Source of the DNA: JAKACU01 sp021821185 | GTDB taxonomy: Bacteria; Bacillota; Bacilli; Alicyclobacillales; SLC66 | Direction: 5' to 3' | NCBI GenBank assembly: GCA_027343965.1 | Contig: DAHWJX010000097.1 | Span: forward strand, 1 to 6,788 | Length of the DNA: 6,788 nt | Shown: positions 6,341 through 6,788 of the stretch, in pieces | How positions within the stretch are numbered: the first letter of the stretch is position 1 | Layout: each line of letters starts with the position of its first letter | Notes under the pieces: model-generated | The model's database searches: none | What the model was told of the DNA's origin: nothing | The model's input: the letters and a program-made list of their open reading frames with translations, nothing else | Position numbers and translations under genes: made by a program

Positions 6341-6788
6341 TTATGGCATGACAATCTCGATATTGTGATTTTTGGCGTATTCCAAATATTTTTCCTCAGG
6401 CGCTCTATTTGTGACCAGATAATCGATTTCTGACAAACTGCAATATGTCATCAAACTCTGTTTTCCAAATTTTCCATGGTCGATCAATAAAAATGTGGTC
6501 GAACTTTTTGCCACGGCCATTTTCTTTAATTCGCTTTCAACCGGAGAGGCGTTTGTCACACCGTTTACTAAAGAGACACCAGTCGATGCCATGAATGCCT
6601 TATTGATGTTATATGCTTCGAAAAAATCAATCTTCTTCAAACTGGTAAATGAATTTGTTTTTCTTTCCAGTGTTCCGCCAATGGAGATGATAGTCAAATT
6701 ATCATAAGGCAGCGAGTTAATAATAAACGTCAGGTTATTGGTAATGATAGTAAGCTCTCTGTTTTTTAAAAACTCAAACATTTCGTAC
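6341..6788 (-). CDS. iolR: DeoR-family transcriptional regulator, probable IolR, C-terminal part
   Basis: About 148 codons of an open frame enter from the right edge and end at TAA (6343-6341). The frame remains open upstream of the ATG at 6781-6779, so that ATG is internal. The visible part is the DeoR effector-sensing domain: ELTIITNNL, ISIGGTLER, AYNINKAFMASTG, GVTN, and DHGKFGKQS, which matches the DHSKFGKS segment of IolR-type proteins. DeoR regulators have about 250 residues, so roughly 100 residues including the helix-turn-helix are missing at the window edge rather than lost. The YNINKAFM...TG block resembles B. subtilis IolR, which represses the iol operon until the IolC product binds. 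The gene is convergent with the operon and clearly more AT-rich: hand counts give 22, 15 and 17 GC per 60 bases at 6361, 6601 and 6721, against 31 to 36 in sampled iol lines. IolR over another sugar-phosphate DeoR regulator is supported but not proven. Confidence 0.82.
   Translation of the reverse strand, partial: YEMFEFLKNRELTIITNNLTFIINSLPYDNLTIISIGGTLERKTNSFTSLKKIDFFEAYNINKAFMASTGVSLVNGVTNASPVESELKKMAVAKSSTTFLLIDHGKFGKQSLMTYCSLSEIDYLVTNRAPEEKYLEYAKNHNIEIVMP

Overview
The window carries most of a myo-inositol catabolic (iol) operon of the Bacillus type. Gene content, protein sequences and the strong AGGAGG-like ribosome binding sites all point to a Bacilli-class Firmicute (a Bacillus, Paenibacillus or Alicyclobacillus relative). 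The species cannot be told from the sequence. GC content is near 50% in the iol genes by hand counts of sample lines.

Plus strand, left to right: the last eight codons of a gene that matches the IolB C-terminus (1-28), iolC (41-1015), iolD (1026-2936), iolE (2959-3855), iolG (3861-4874), a broken iolH relic (4902-5167) and iolJ (5238-6092). Gaps between the intact genes from iolB to iolG are 5 to 22 bases, and two ribosome binding sites overlap the preceding stop codon, so this stretch reads as one transcript. A convergent spacer follows (6093-6340). It holds a decayed IS3-type transposase relic and a large hairpin. On the minus strand, a DeoR-family regulator most like IolR enters from the right edge (6341-6788). 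Its DNA-binding half lies outside the window.

The pathway in order: IolG oxidises myo-inositol to scyllo-inosose, IolE dehydrates it to a trihydroxycyclohexanedione, IolD opens the ring to 5-deoxyglucuronate, IolB isomerises this to 2-deoxy-5-keto-gluconate, IolC phosphorylates it, and IolJ cleaves the phosphate ester to dihydroxyacetone phosphate and malonic semialdehyde. The phosphorylated intermediate made by IolC is the known inducer that releases IolR in Bacillus subtilis. The final dehydrogenase (IolA) and an inositol transporter are not in the window, and neither is the operon promoter.

I see no undescribed biological system here. The points worth attention are the iolH relic with two separate deletions, the IS3 relic next to iolJ, the iolD and iolJ start codons, and a regulator that is much more AT-rich than the operon and sits at its distal end.
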